From Congeria kusceri (Eukaryota; Mollusca; Bivalvia; Myida; Dreissenidae): DNA of 64,000 nucleotides. Position numbers and translations under genes: made by a program. The stretch spans positions 176,001 through 240,000 of the forward strand of contig JAPFQT010000167.1 of assembly GCA_027627225.1 (NCBI GenBank), given 5' to 3'. Shown piece by piece: positions 1 to 12,790 of the stretch (its first letter is position 1; the number at the start of each line of letters is the position of its first letter). The notes under the pieces are model-generated. The model saw only the letters and a list, made by a program, of their open reading frames with translations, was not told the origin of the DNA and made no database searches.

Positions 1-326
<326 letters not shown>

Positions 327-1189
327 TAATCAGTATAACAGATACAGATGTTCTATATTCAAAATAAAGTATTCCCAATAATAATACAAAGTGTCAGTTG
401 CTAGCACATGTATCATACAGAAGTTGCATGACATAATGTTAAATATTAGGAATGGTATTGGTTGGATCTATTTCACTTTAATAAAGGCTATATTAAATAT
501 TATCAATAGTATAATGTATCATAATTATAAAATACCCAGACATGAAAAAAAATGTGTAAATTTTAATCACAACAACAACATTCATTTCAGCAACATAGCT
601 TGTACAACCTCCTATCTCTTATTTAAACTTAAGTAAAAGGTTACTATACTAAAGTAAATAAATAATAATGAGGAGCGTTTACTAATTGTGTCACGTAATA
701 TCTCCTAGCTCTAAAACTTGAACATTAATTATAAGAGAAGTCATTCAATTTCACTGTTATACTTCACGTATTTACAGTTAGTTTATGTTTTTTTTTTTTT
801 GTTTCTGGGCTTTGTGAAAGAGAATTTTTGTATTTAAAATGTGCAGTATTTTCCATTGCATGTTTTTACTGAAAAAAACTTATATTTGCGCAAAAGAGTT
901 TGCATAATTACAAAATATTATCATGTAATGTTTATACATTTGTATTATATAGTTTGTTTCTTTTGGTTTTTCCGAATTAGGTAGTGTCTTAAATCATATT
1001 AAGATCCAAACCACATCGAGTCTTCGTCTTCATTGTTTTTTGTATAAATTTGCAATGTTTTAACTTTTTTTAAACTATACCATATGTTAGTGTCCTTTGG
1101 TTGTTGTGTAAAAAACTAATTTGGTTAGTCATGTGACTGGCTAAGTTTTGTAATATTGAAAATAATAATTAAAATTAAGTTTGACATTT
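327..1189. other. AT-rich non-coding stretch
   Basis: I see no exon, domain or repeat structure here apart from short homopolymer runs (T12 near 790). The 81-codon frame at 391-636 has no recognisable content and no splice context. Confidence 0.5.
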
Positions 1190-1860
1190 GTTATGCTCCC
1201 AGCATATTAATGCAGGAGGCATATAGTGATCGTCCTGTCCGTCCTTCCGTCCTTCCGTCCGTGACAAGGTTAAGTAGATTTTACCGTTTCGTCTAGCACC
1301 AACACCGCTTACTACAACACTTGGATACTTACACAGTTGTTGCTTATGACCATTTCCCTATCCACCCATATCACTCAACCTCACTTTGACCTTGACCTAA
1401 TTTGGACTTATAATAATTCAAAAATGCAATTTCTTGGTTAAACTGATTTTACCGTTTCGTCTAGCAACAACACCGCTTAATACAACACTTGGATATTTAC
1501 ACAGTTGTCACTTATGACAGTTTCCAATCCACCTATATCACTCAACCTCACTTTGACATTGACCTTGACCTAATTTGCACTGAAAATAATTCAAATGGGC
1601 TGTTTCTTGGTTAACAAGATTTTTCCATTTCGTCAAAAACCAACTCCGCTTGTTATATCGCTTGGATACTTACACAGTCGTTTCGTATGACCATCCCCAA
1701 TCCACCCATATAACCCAAGTTTACGTTGACTTTGACCTTAACCTAATTTGGACTAAGAAATGGGCTGCCCAGCACGAACTGCGGGCATGTGTGTTTATCA
1801 AACACAAAATCTTGTTTCATATTGTAACCTTAACTTTGAAATATATAGATGCATAAATGC
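1190..1860 (-). repeat. Tandem repeat element, about 170-bp units (three copies)
   Basis: A CCGTCC-rich edge at 1230-1262 is followed by three similar units starting near 1269, 1437 and 1610 (periods 168 and 173). Each contains the CCGTTTCGTCTAGCA-type block, then a CACCCATAT..CTCAACC block, and ends in TTCTTGGTTAA. A copy in the opposite orientation lies at about 56640-57372, where GTGAGGTTGGATGATATGGG is the reverse complement of the CACCCATATCACTCAACC block here. Together they define one dispersed repeat family. No coding capacity is visible. Confidence 0.8.
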
Positions 1861-2229
1861 CAGTAGTACAATCCAATGCAATCAATAAAACAGAATACAA
1901 CAATGCATACATTCATGATAGGTTTTTTATATATGTGAATTGCATTGTATTTACTATATATTGTCAGTTTCTTACTGTACATGTTACAATGTTATGGCAA
2001 AAAACTAACATACACAAATATATACAATATTAGTGCATAACGTACATTCCACCACAATGCTAATCATATCCAACAAACCAACTTCAAAATGATTGTTTTG
2101 TTTCTTTTTTTCTGATATTTAACGTAAGCTTATACATTTAATTCATTGTAACTTTGCATGTTTGGCTCGCATAGTTCTCTTACTAAAGGTTACCTATTTA
2201 TTCCGATTTCTTTTTGTTTAAGAGTGGTA
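1861..2229. other. AT-rich spacer
   Basis: Nothing recognisable is seen between the tandem element and the LINE fragment. Confidence 0.4.
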
Positions 2230-2900
2230 TATGTTTTAATAGATAATGCCAGATTATTTACACGGCCGTTGTAATGTGGAATGACTTAATTTTTCTACAA
2301 CAAAATATGCATTGTTTGGTTTCGAGATATAATATATCCAGACTTTCGTTGTCTTTCCATATGTTATCTAAAATTGTCGTGTATTGTTGTCGTGAAATGT
2401 GTGTTAAGCATTAGAATAAGAGCTTCATTTATTGTATTGATCAGACACTCTACTTTTTCACATTTCCAGAAAAGACGAACAATTGTTTCTTCACAATGGT
2501 GACAAAATGTGCAAACATTGCTATTCAATTGTTTCATTTGGTACATGAGAGAGATTTTTCCTAATATATTATGAACTATCCAAATTTGTACCACTATATA
2601 TAGCTATCTCATTGTTATATCAAATATTGTTTAAAACATAAGTTTCCATTCCACTTCTGATATTACAACATTGTTCCATATGGTTTTATATTAAGGTTCT
2701 ATGTTGTTTTGAATAAAACACTCATACACTGATCTATATTTGCTTTCAATGGGTGTAAGTTTTCTCTTATTCCATTGGTTTATTAAATTTAATGTTTTAT
2801 TAAATGTATCAGAAAAATTAAGTCAGTCATTGTCCTAAGATATACATCGAAAGTAATTTCTAACAATTTATATCTAGAGGTTTGAAATACTGATTTGAAA
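2230..2900 (-). mobile_element. LINE 3' fragment (reverse transcriptase zinc-binding region)
   Basis: The minus strand at 2364-2594 encodes a degraded C-terminal piece of a non-LTR retrotransposon polyprotein. The visible pattern is ..NILGKISLMYQMK..VCTFCHHCEETIVRLFWKCEKV.., matching the zinc-binding segment that follows the reverse transcriptase in many LINEs (C-x2-C ... H/R-LFW-x-C). Upstream on the same strand (about 2600-2860) broken frames continue in the same style. The larger LINE at 38.3-42.1 kb has the equivalent NITHLFWNC motif, so the two are probably one family. No reverse transcriptase or endonuclease remains, so this is a 5'-truncated dead copy. The outer limits are approximate. 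Confidence 0.7.
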
Positions 2901-4485
2901 CTAATTGTTTCCTATTATCAAAAGATTAGTGTTGCCGACTACCTGCTTATAATACCCGTAACAGTATTAATAACGTTTCAAAAATATTTTATTATGTTAG
3001 TTAGAGGCAGACGTCGGTATAGAAATAAATACTGCTACAGAAATTGAAGCGCGAAAAGATGCATTAAATGCTCTAAATTGGGACACACAAACAGTAGAAG
3101 AACAACGGGCCGATATTGCAGTTGTAAAAGAAAAGCATATCACATGCATTGCATCCAGTTTGACGGACATTGAATTCACCTACAAACCATAAGCGAGCAA
3201 TATAACAGTACCGTTGAGGCTTTGCTAAAACAATTTACTGAATTGAAAACTATCACATCCGAAATCGCTGGAAATTCAAAGGCTTTGGCAGCACTTCAAA
3301 AGGTATGTTACATTTATGTAATTAACCCCTTTGCTTGCCTATCCAAAGTTATGATCGGAATTAGACTTACCTGTTCTAATTTGATGAAGTGTCCCGTTAA
3401 GGTTTATACATGCATTACAGAGTTCGAACTGGGCAGGCAAATGTTTATAACTACAAGCAAATCATCGTTTTCTTCGACTGAGCGTTTTTATTTGCGTGAT
3501 TATTGTATTTAATATTTCAGGTACTAGATGTTATCAGCGGTATCGAAAGGATTACTCTGGCAACTAAAGAAAATACCCGGACGTTATGTGATGACATGAA
3601 TAGTACCTTCAGAATTACATGGTTTTAACAAATACTCATATATATTAAAGTTCTCTTTAAAATGTGTATTTTGGGAAAACTAACAATTCAGTTCATGTTT
3701 ACAAAAGATGGTATCTAATGCATGTCATGCATAACTTGTGCATATATGCATTTTTTATAAAAGTTAACACATACTAAAAATACGTAGATTACCGAGGAAT
3801 AGTTTGACCGCTATTGTGTTGCGATAACGAGCTCCGCCGATTCAGTAGTATCCAGTAGGTTGAATCACACAGGAAATTATTAATGTGCTTACATGTTGGG
3901 AAATTGTCTCCTAGAGCACAATTGCAATAATTATATAAATTAAAAGACGCATGTGGTTCTACATAATTTACATAAATGTATTTTACTTTCAGATGTTAAA
4001 ACGGCACTGCTGATTGTTCTGGAACTACAACAAAATGGTGGCTTACGCATGACAAAAGTTCCAGGTAGATGGGACTTTTAAAAGTAACCAAATACTATCT
4101 TCGTTTACAGGTGTCTATCATTATACAGCTGTATAAATATACAAATTATTCACGATATTTTCCAGGAAGGATTGTTGCAAAAGTTCAGGGGTTAATTGCA
4201 AAAACCGCGACAAATATATTCAGCAGAATTGTGCGGGGAATTTGGGATTTTATCTTCAACCGAAGAACTGAAACAAACGACAGATTGCAGCAGCGTATTG
4301 TAGAAATAGTTACAAGAGTCGAAAACGGTAAAACTAACTTTCCATTACAGTTCAAAATAACTTTAAAAAATATATATAACTGAGCCGATTAAGTAAACTA
4401 TAAACATATACACCAATAATTAGGTTATTAAGTCAATAACTGAACTTTTAGCGAATGTATCTTCCATTTCATTTAAATAAAAAAG

Positions 4486-4699
4486 ACGGGGACCGAATAG
4501 TCGATGTACAAAGCGGCAGCGTATTGATCAACATTCAATGCCCGTCCCTGGCCAACTGGATTAAACTACGTGAGGCGTGCATCGACTCGGCTTTTTGAAC
4601 CTTTACAAGATCATTTGAGAAGAGAACCAGGTTGCGAAAACCTTATAATAATGGTCGATATGTACAAAACAGACTTCGTAAGAACGGTAGACTTAATTC
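4486..4699 (+). CDS. Gene 1 exon 5: TRADD-N-like alpha/beta segment (frameshifted)
   Basis: The exon opens after an AG at 4484-4485 and closes on a perfect GTAAGT donor at 4700. It reads ..DGDRIVDVQSGSVLINIQC, a Leu/Trp helix (LANWIKLREACIDSAF), then EPLQDHLRREPGCENLIIMV and ..TDFVRTVDLI. The order strand, strand, helix, strand, helix is inferred from the hydrophobic pattern. The reading frame changes inside TTTTT at 4591-4596: removing one T would fuse the two halves into one continuous domain. An indel in a homopolymer is the commonest kind of sequencing error, so the break may not be real. Confidence 0.5.
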
Positions 4700-6298
4700 G
4701 TAAGTACTATTATGCAACTATGACATGTTATGTTCACCTAAATCACCTTGGAATCCATGAAATTCGCCATACGACTTAGTTGTATTACAAGTAAATATTT
4801 TGCAGTCGCGTTAATCGACTGTGCATTTTAAAATTCTGCATACATCATATTGATCTCCAGCCGTCTATGGTATCCATGCTTAATTGCTTTCAGTCAATCA
4901 GCTATATTCACAATTGAGTGATGTGTTACCTAACGACGTCAGCTCAATTCATGGGTCCGACAAACAGCCAGTGATAGATGTAAATCGACTGGGTGACGCT
5001 ATGCAGTTCATTCTCGAACATGCACAATCAAGACGACCTGCTCAGGACATTTCAAGTAGGCTTTGTAGATATGTTATGAAAATGGTTCAATATAACTTAC
5101 CACATGTAAGCTGCATAAACACGCAAACATCGTAGTTCAGAAGCATACGATTGTTAAAAGCTATGTTAGATTGGTCCTAATCCGAAATATATTACGTCAA
5201 ATGTGTAAGCTGTTTATCCTCACGGACTATGTTTACATATACTTATATACATATATATATTTGTTTAATGTCATTTGTGAAGTAGTCTTGTTGTAGGCGT
5301 AAATATTAAATCATATATTGGTATTTAGGTAAATTAATGAAGCAATTTTAACAATTCGCCATATTTGGTACGTGTATCAAGCGAATTTACCAATGCACAG
5401 TTTCGATTGTAGCAACTGATAAGAAGAAAGATGCCTGTCTGATTACCGCTGATGTTGAGAAAAACACGCGACCAAGCGAGAAAACTGTTACCACTTGCAT
5501 GGAAACGCACAACAATTCGGACGATATACCGGAGAAAGATGGAACATTGTCGGTCCCAGCTCACACCACTTGGTCTTGGTCGGGGACGGAGAAAGGTGGG
5601 AACATGGTTGGAAGCGATAGGTTTATATCCTTATACAAGTAATTGCTACACGTAAATATGGATTGATCGATAAATTGAATTATACATTGATATTTAAAAG
5701 TACCCATCATGTTTCACTTGTCTTGATAATGCATGCATTGACTGCATTTTGAGATCGCATTATGGATCAATGCCAGGATCTCATTTACGTATACCTATAC
5801 CTAAAACATTTGCATTTGACAACGTCGTTACTCACGCGCATACAACGTTAAGAAAAGCATTAACAGTTGATTGCACATTTTAAACACACAATAATGGAAC
5901 ACGGCAGGACATTCCTAGCACAGGCATTCAAATGATACCGTATAAACTTGAAGTAAATTTAAAGTGAATATGTATAAGTACAAGAAGGAGAAAATCCAAA
6001 GTACGCTCAAATAGAATTATAATTTTAGATTTGGAAATAACCTCACATGTTACAAAAACAATTTGGTTGTGCATATATCGACGTACTTATCAATGACCGT
6101 ATAACTGCTAAATTTCGTTGTTATATATTTTTTGCTTAATTTGCATGTGTTACTATATCACAAATTAGAATCGGTAACAAATAGTAATCTTATATAATTA
6201 ATGAAACTGTGCTCATAAGACAATACACCCGAATGATATCACATTTCGTTGTGTCCGTATCGGAAAACAGTAGGGTATAATTGTACCAGTTCAAACCA

Positions 6299-6476
6299 GT
6301 AATAGCCAGTGGCAAAAAGCACCTGATTTACGGTATAAGTAATCCATCAGGTAACCACAATGTCTGGGATCTCGGTATCTTGAGAAGTGGACATGGGGCA
6401 TTCTTCGGTTACGGTTGTCGGACGATTTCGGTAACTGTTACGGGACTAACGCGATGTCACATTGATGTGAACAACG
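6299..6476 (+). CDS. Gene 1 exon 8: unidentified Cys-containing domain
   Basis: The exon uses the acceptor CCAG at 6295-6298 (phase 1) and a donor at 6477 (GTTTAA, weak). A second possible donor GTATAT follows ..GLKM at 6487. The peptide runs VIASGKKHLIYGISNPSG, then HNVWDLGILRSGHGAFFGYGC and RTISVTVTGLTRCHIDV. The alternation of hydrophobic residues and glycines suggests beta structure, with two cysteines. I do not recognise the family. It is read as part of gene 1 because its phase fits the preceding linker exon. It could belong to a separate gene. Confidence 0.4.
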
Positions 6477-7269
6477 GTTTAAAAATGGTATATAATGTTT
6501 TATGTTCAACTGTTAAGCAAATTGTGCATTTTACTGTTGGTACTATGTACTAAAATATTAGTGTACATTAAATATGAAGCATATTATATATTCCTCTGGA
6601 TCAAATGACAACATAATGCTGCAAATAATGAATGCGTAGATTTAATATTAATAATAACTAAAGCGTGTGTTCAAAATATCTTAAAACGTTAGGGACCAAA
6701 GATTGTTCCGTGTCCATTTCTCGTGCTGCCGAGATCCCAGACAGTCAACCAGAGTAAGCACATGAGTCAGAAGGCATTCGTGACTTTGGGGTTGTCGACT
6801 GAATTTAAGATGGCTTATGTTGAAACAAATTTTCCTCTTGGAATTGCATATATTTAGATGTATTGAACGCTTGGATAACATGTTTGAGTATTTATTGGGT
6901 TTTCGTTATTAAGTTGGTTTTACGTTTGTTATGGTATCAGTTCGCATTTACGTGCAACATGTTGTTAATAAAATAACTTGCGCTGTGTATAATAGTCTCA
7001 ATGTCAAAGACAATTAGAAATAACAGTAATTGTTATTTAGAAATGCTGGAAATGTTTAATTCGACTAATCGTTATTTCGAAATAATTGTATCTGTCCCAA
7101 CGATTGTATGTATATGAAGAACTAGTTTAGAAATTTATCCAGAAAGTCTTGGATTCAGACCAAGATCACCTTTACTAAAAATATAACAAAAACAGGTTTC
7201 TGCATAATGACGCCGCGAATAATTCATTGAGCTAGTATACAGAGAAATCATATACAGATACCTTTATTA
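6477..7269. other. Intronic/intergenic AT-rich DNA
   Basis: No exon or repeat structure was recognised. The 66-codon minus-strand frame at 6681-6881 has no supporting features. Confidence 0.4.
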
Positions 7270-7620
7270 GAGCGATGCATGTACCTACTATGGAAGTGCA
7301 TCTGGGATTGGCGGGATCAAAGTCAATGTCACCATTACTAAAATTGCAAAGTGGTTCGTGTTTAATAACTCCGGAAGAATTGAAATAGTGTTATGAAATA
7401 CCGTATGTAAATCACTTATATCGAATTGCTCCTTGGGATTGCATATGGGTGATGGGTCGATGTTACCATTGCTTAAACTAAAAGTTGTTCCCACCTCAAT
7501 AACTCGGAAACGTGTTCAGTCATTTAATAAAACATCATACATGGATATATGGCGATGTATTGCTTATTGCTTAAATTGCATGCTGGGTGGTTGTACTTAA
7601 GTTTACACACACACATGGAT
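7270..7620 (+). repeat. Repeat with TGGGATTGCAT...GGTCAAGGTCACC units, copy 1
   Basis: Two to three diverged units (starts near 7300, 7431 and 7573), each with a TGGGATTG block, a GTCACCATTACTAAAA block and a TAACTCGGAA block. Related units lie at 11030-11300 and 16480-16830, so this is a dispersed, locally tandem family with a period of about 130-150 bp. Confidence 0.7.
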
Positions 7621-8009
7621 CGAATTTAACTTTCTTAAAGTGGTGCTTGTTATCCAGATGTTTAAGAAAAACATGAAGATGCCAATAACTCTGATGTAAA
7701 TAAACGGTCTCGCTTGCTGTTCTTCTAAATAAAATGATATTTAAATATTCACAAACTTGTTGTATACAAATAATGTTACAATTATAATTATAATGATAGC
7801 GATTTCAGAGGAACTTTGTTATATTCTTGGCATATGTGTTGTTATCATTTCAAAAGTATTATTAATTTCTGATTAATGTATAAGGTTTGACTTATTGGTT
7901 GCAAATAGTCTACTGCGATGCTTAAATATAAACCTCTTTTAATTATATTAGTGGTGTTGAAACAATAAAGTGTGTACAATAGCTGTTAAAAGACGTTCGC
8001 ACCAATTCC

Positions 8010-8960
8010 TTCAATTTTTTTCCAACGACAGATTTTCTTAAAACTCGGCACAAACATTTATCAATGTATCTTAAAATTAAAACAGTCTTAAAAAATAGGG
8101 GTCACCGGCTGTTTTTTCTGAAATATTGAGTTTGAATACGGTACCTGTCGAAGGTTATTTCTGTTTGTGTTACTTAGAATGTTGAATAATATAAAGCGTT
8201 TATATTCAAACAAAGATGGATATTTTTAAATGCATCTTTAAAAAAAAATGTTTCGTTTGGTAATATGCAAGTGCCGTTTAATGATAAAACGCGCTTTATC
8301 TACAGTTATCATTTACGAAATGACTTGTAATAGACGCTTAACGAGGTGAATTTTGCATTAAATTTGCCTGTGAAAACATCAATAATTTATCAAATATACT
8401 AATAGCTTTGGTTGTAAACGACATATTTTGTTAAAAGAACCCACATACATGCGTCATTGTATACTGAAACTAAAACAGTCTTAACAAATAGGGTCACCTG
8501 CCTTGTTCCGGAAATATTGGATTTTGAATACGGTCGAAGCCCCTTTTCATTTTGGATTTTTATCAATGTTTTAAGTATATAGGAAATTATTTTTCAAACA
8601 AGGTTATGTTTCTTTCAACTGCCATGCTTGTACATGCTTTGCTTGGCAATATACATGTGTATGTTGATAATAAAAACGTTGTACCTACATTTACTGCTTA
8701 AATAATGAATTTGACTGGTTTTAAGCGTGTCAAATGGGAACTAATAATGCTTTCTGAAACTTCATTTTTATCAAATGCATATTTTGTTCCAAACGACAGA
8801 TTTTCTTAAAATTTCGGACAGACATGCACCAATGTATATTTACAACAAAACATTAATACAGAGAATCGCTCACCGAACTTGTTTGGGAAACATTGGATTT
8901 CATGTAGTGTACGTGTGTAGTTTTTATCCTGTTTCGTATCAACATACATAAACAACGTAT
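8010..8960 (+). repeat. About 385-bp tandem repeat, three copies
   Basis: The block ACGACAGATTTTCTTAAAA or a variant recurs at about 8022, 8413 and 8789. Each time it is followed by an ATGTAT..ACTAAAACAGTCTTAA-type block, an AGGGTCACC block and a GAAATATTGGATTT block. Spacings are 391 and 376 bp. The copies are clearly diverged, so the array is old. No coding potential is seen. Confidence 0.7.
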
Positions 8961-9199
8961 CAATAGAATGCAGATATTTAATGGATCATTTCTGAACTAA
9001 ATTTGTTTGGAAATACATTGCATAGTGTGTTTTTGATTATTATATATGCTTTATGAACCTTTACTATTAAAACTGTTTATTTTGAATGGACATTAGAGAT
9101 GAAATTAGTATATTGTAACCTATATACAATACAGAAAAAATGAAGCAAAAGGAGAAATTAACCCAAATATTTTATTTTTGTTGCGAACGTCTTTAAGAG

Positions 9200-9640
9200 G
9201 CAAACTTATAACATCGACAAATAAATACATAAACTGCTCGTGGTTCCGGTTTTTAAGGCTAGGTTAAACCTTATCTGTATTGAACACAAACTTTGAAGTA
9301 TATATATATAAACTAGTGTACCCAATACACTTAAAGCGACGGTATATCTAAAGTATGTATAATCTACATTTAAACGTCTCACTTTTTCAGAAAAGATGAG
9401 AATGCTGGAGATAAAAAGAAGTAATTTATGTGTTTTGTTCATATTGTTTTAAATGCACATTTAATTGAGTTGTAACGTGCACTTCTAAATGATGTTAACA
9501 CTACAGTAATACTTTGGATTTCTATTTTATATTTCGTCAGTAAGTTTACTGTTAAACATGTGACTAAGATTCTCACTGTGTGTGTGGTTTGTCGGCGCTC
9601 TGTGTGTAACGTTACATTCGCAAAAAATAGGGAAAGACTG
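9200..9640 (+). pseudogene. Duplicate of the gene 1 exon at 11889, donor lost
   Basis: This segment is homologous along its length to about 11700-12150: CTCGTGGTTC, TACCCAAT, TATATCTAAAGTATGTATA, TTTAATTGAGTTGTA and GTCGGCGCTCTGTGTG all recur in order. Inside lies an exon-like piece after TTTTTCAG (peptide EKMRMLEIK), equivalent to DKTRLLESDS in the other copy. Here the sequence after it reads AAGTAA instead of a GT donor, so the exon cannot splice normally. It is best read as a dead duplicate exon. Confidence 0.5.
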
Positions 9641-11029
9641 ATTATATAATAACATATGACTAATGTGTAAAGTCATTTAGTTTTAGTGTGTGCAAACATT
9701 CGTTGCCGGATAGCTTACTCTGTGATATTTTTTAATACAATGCACTATACGACAATTAACATTTTACCGTTCATGAGAGCCCTCAAACGGAGTACTGCCA
9801 TGTTTATGTTACTCAAAACGCCCGGCCTATACTAATCCCTGGATCTAACATTTCCGTTCATCTGTGAGAGGTAGAATAACTGCCTTAAAGATATCGTACT
9901 TTAGTCCAATTTTGTTGTGCAAATAATATCCAAAATTGCAGTGATCAATCAGCAAAACATATCAAGATATAATGCACTTTGAATTATTAGCCAATAAACA
10001 TTAATATCATCATGATAGAATATACATCACAGTTTTGCAAAATATCGATATCGATAGATATATATATATTACTAGTATAGTTTTATAACAATCCTGTCGT
10101 GTTTATTAATTGAAATATAAATGTACAACACTGTTTGAAAGTTCTTTTATACACATTGACTAATATTTGTTAACAACTAATTTTGACATTTATCAAAATA
10201 ATAGTATTTCTACTTTCAGCATTAAATCATAATTCTATCAATTTAGCTCTTCCCTAAATATAATATCTAAGATCAAAGACCAAAGTTGGGATGCGCGATT
10301 CTAAAATGCTTTTTTCAGACATATGTTTAGAAAGTGTGCTTCCGATTTGGTAAAGAAATGTATAAATTTTTAAATAGTTTCGAAGTTCAACACTAGGTTT
10401 TGGCCACTTTGACTAAATTTGGTAAAAGCACAGGTACATGTACTGCAAGCCTACTACCAAGCGTCATTATTTTGTTACCCATGGACTTATAGAGAAATGC
10501 CTTTTGTATTCAATATTCCCTTTTTTTTTTTTGGTATGCCTATTCCACCTGAACTCGTCAATTTTGTTTTATACCTATGATTTTTTCATTTGTATGAACG
10601 GTTGTCTTAATAAATACATTTTATTTTATAAACATTCAACACTATTAGTTCTACAACAAGTATGCATGTAATAGAAAATGCAATTGAACCTTAAATTCAT
10701 GTTTTATTAACGCACTCGTCCTTGTAAAATTTAACTTTCTTTGGTTAAATTAAAATACAATAAAAAAATAATAATCAAAAATTAAAAAAAAAATAATAAA
10801 TTAAAATACTAAAGTTACAATATATAATTAATAACAATAGCATGTGTATTTGTAAAATAATGCATCAATATTATAGTCTTTAATCATTGATATTTAAATT
10901 AGTACTTGAATACTAATAATGTTAATAAGTCTAGAACGAGTTGAGCTCTTTTAGTGAAACATAAATACGCTGCATATTGTAAACTCATACCTTATAGCAA
11001 TACATGTACATTACACAGACTTGCATGTG
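9641..11029. other. AT-rich non-coding stretch
   Basis: No exons were recognised. It contains a TATCGATATCGATAGATATATAT tract near 10045 and A/T-rich low-complexity sequence at 10750-10830. Confidence 0.4.
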
Positions 11030-11300
11030 CAATTGGTGGTTTGAAAGTCAAGGCCGACATTACCAACATTGAAACAAACTGTCAGTTAAATAACTCGGGA
11101 AAAATTGAGATACTGTCATATGCAAATAACTAATAACGAGTTGAGACTTTGTATAGCATATTGATGTTGGGTCAAGGTCACCATTACTTAAACTAACATT
11201 TGTTTCCACCTCAATTACTTGGAAACGAGTTCAGTTTTTTAATAAATCATCGTACATGGATGTATTATACTGAAATACTGCTAAGGATTGCGTGCTGGTT
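11030..11300 (+). repeat. Repeat with TGGGATTGCAT...GGTCACC units, copy 2
   Basis: Diverged units similar to 7270-7620, including GGGTCAAGGTCACCATTACT near 11168 and a TTACTTGGAAACG block after it. With the exon homology at 11.7-12.15 kb this marks a local segmental duplication relative to 7.27-9.64 kb. Confidence 0.6.
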
Positions 11301-11888
11301 TTGTAAGAAATATCAAGAAAAACACAGGTGTCTAAATTAACTTTGTCAAAGTGGCACCTACTATTCAATCACTATTTAAACGTCGTTGTAGACAAATGCC
11401 AATAACTCTGATAGCACATGAACGGTCGAGCCTACTGTCTTTCTACCGCTCTTTGTTATTATAATATTCACACACATTCTGAATTTCAGAATCACCAGTC
11501 AACAATATCGTTGTTTATATTCCGATTAAGCACATCAGAAAACACAATTACATGTATTATTAATTTAAAAGGTTTGACGTTTTAATTTAGAGCTGTCCAC
11601 GGCGATGCTGAAATATAAAGCTAATTTACTACATGAGTGGAAGTTAAACACAAAAGTTTACTGTGTTGCAGAATTTGCAATATTTCGTGAAGTGGCAAGT
11701 CTATAAAATCGATACACAGTTATGTGTAAGACTCGTGGTTCTGGTTTCTAAACCTAGATAACACATTTCTATGTTTCCAACACGAAATGTGTATTCTCTG
11801 TATATATACTGTTGTACCCAATTTACTTAAGGAGACAGTATATCTAAAGTATGTATATTTTTCTTCATTAAAACTCTCCCTATTTCAG

Positions 11889-11918
11889 ACAAGACAAGAT
11901 TGCTGGAGAGCGATTCAG
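11889..11918 (+). CDS. Gene 1 candidate micro-exon
   Basis: A 30-bp exon lies between CCTATTTCAG and GTAATA and is phase 1 on both sides. It encodes about ten residues (DKTRLLESDS). Support comes from good splice signals, the phase match with other gene 1 exons, and a diverged duplicate at 9389 that retains the peptide pattern. It is too short to assign a function. Confidence 0.4.
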
Positions 11919-12379
11919 GTAATATATTGTTTGATTTATGTTGTTAAATGTACATTTAATTGAGTTGTATCATGCACAGAGAAACAGTCTATATAAGCAT
12001 GTACATATGAACATGATTTTTACATTATAATCATACATGTATTTCTGTTTAATATTTTGTTAAATGCTGTGCTGTTAAACATTTGATTTAGAACTTTCTC
12101 CCTGTGCGTGCGGTATGTCGGCGCTCTGTGTGCAACGTGAATTTTGCACACAATACTTTAATAATGTCATAATTAAAGTCTTTGAGTTATTGTATGTGCT
12201 AACATTTGTAATAGTCTTTTGTTCGTTTCGCTATAGCTTTCACCTTACTATTTAACAATATTAGTATCTATTATAATGAAATTGTTATTTTTCATGTATT
12301 TGTTTTCAATGTATACATATTATTCTGGTACTGCTTTGTATTACGAGATGAGGTATCAGTCTTATCAATCATTCTTGCA

Positions 12380-12790
12380 ACTTATCGGTTGTAATCCATC
12401 TTTATTGTGACAACGCCAGGTTGTAGAGAGAAGCCGCGCCGTCTTTAAATACCACAAATATCGAGCGTGTAACGTTTTTGACATGGAACCGCAGAACGCA
12501 TTTGTTCAATACGCTGCGGCAGTGACGGGTTACATTGCACAAAATAGTGCATAGTATTGTGCTGTATTTTAGGAATATCATTGTGACTATTTCACTGAAC
12601 AAGATACATGTTAATTTTAGATGCAAAACAAAAAATTCCGACACTTTTGACGTAACAGCCCGTGATTTACGTGAGCGGTATATCCGGACTATTTTCATAA
12701 TTGCGTTTTCAATAAGCGGCCTGACGCCATCTCGATCGTGTATATCGCTTCCTGATCTTCAGACTCCATAAAGCCGGTAAGTAAGTTTGT
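12380..12790 (+). other. GC-raised block with strong donor, possible transcribed exon
   Basis: The block is richer in GC and CpG than its surroundings and ends at a double donor GTAAGTAAGT (12778-12787). It contains a short frame starting ATGGAACCGCAG at 12484 (23 codons) and a longer plus frame running to 12771. Neither resembles a known protein. It could be a 5' untranslated first exon of an alternative transcript, or an old repeat. RNA data would be needed to tell. Confidence 0.25.

Larger units (their letters stand above)
3001..6476 (+). pseudogene. Gene 1, 5' part: eight-exon adaptor-like gene with two frameshifts
   Basis: Exons chosen by splice sites and phase: 3001-3302, 3521-3602, 3993-4064, 4166-4327, 4486-4699, 4894-5055, 5401-5595 and 6299-6476. 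The first junction is phase 0 and all later ones are phase 1. That agreement across eight exons is the main evidence for a real gene. Content in order: a coiled-coil-like start (LLKQFTELKTITSEIAG, then VLDVISGIERITLATKEN); an amphipathic helical exon (NIFSRIVRGIWDFIF); an alpha/beta segment beginning DGDRIVDVQSGSVLINIQC; a short helical exon; a polar threonine/lysine-rich linker; and an unidentified domain. The GSVLINIQC..L..L pattern recalls TRADD-N-type adaptor domains found in molluscan innate-immune proteins, but this rests on memory only. Frame breaks at about 3172-3191 and in the T5 run at 4591-4596 make it a pseudogene unless they are sequence errors. No start codon was found, so upstream exons are missing or unrecognised. 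Confidence 0.55.
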
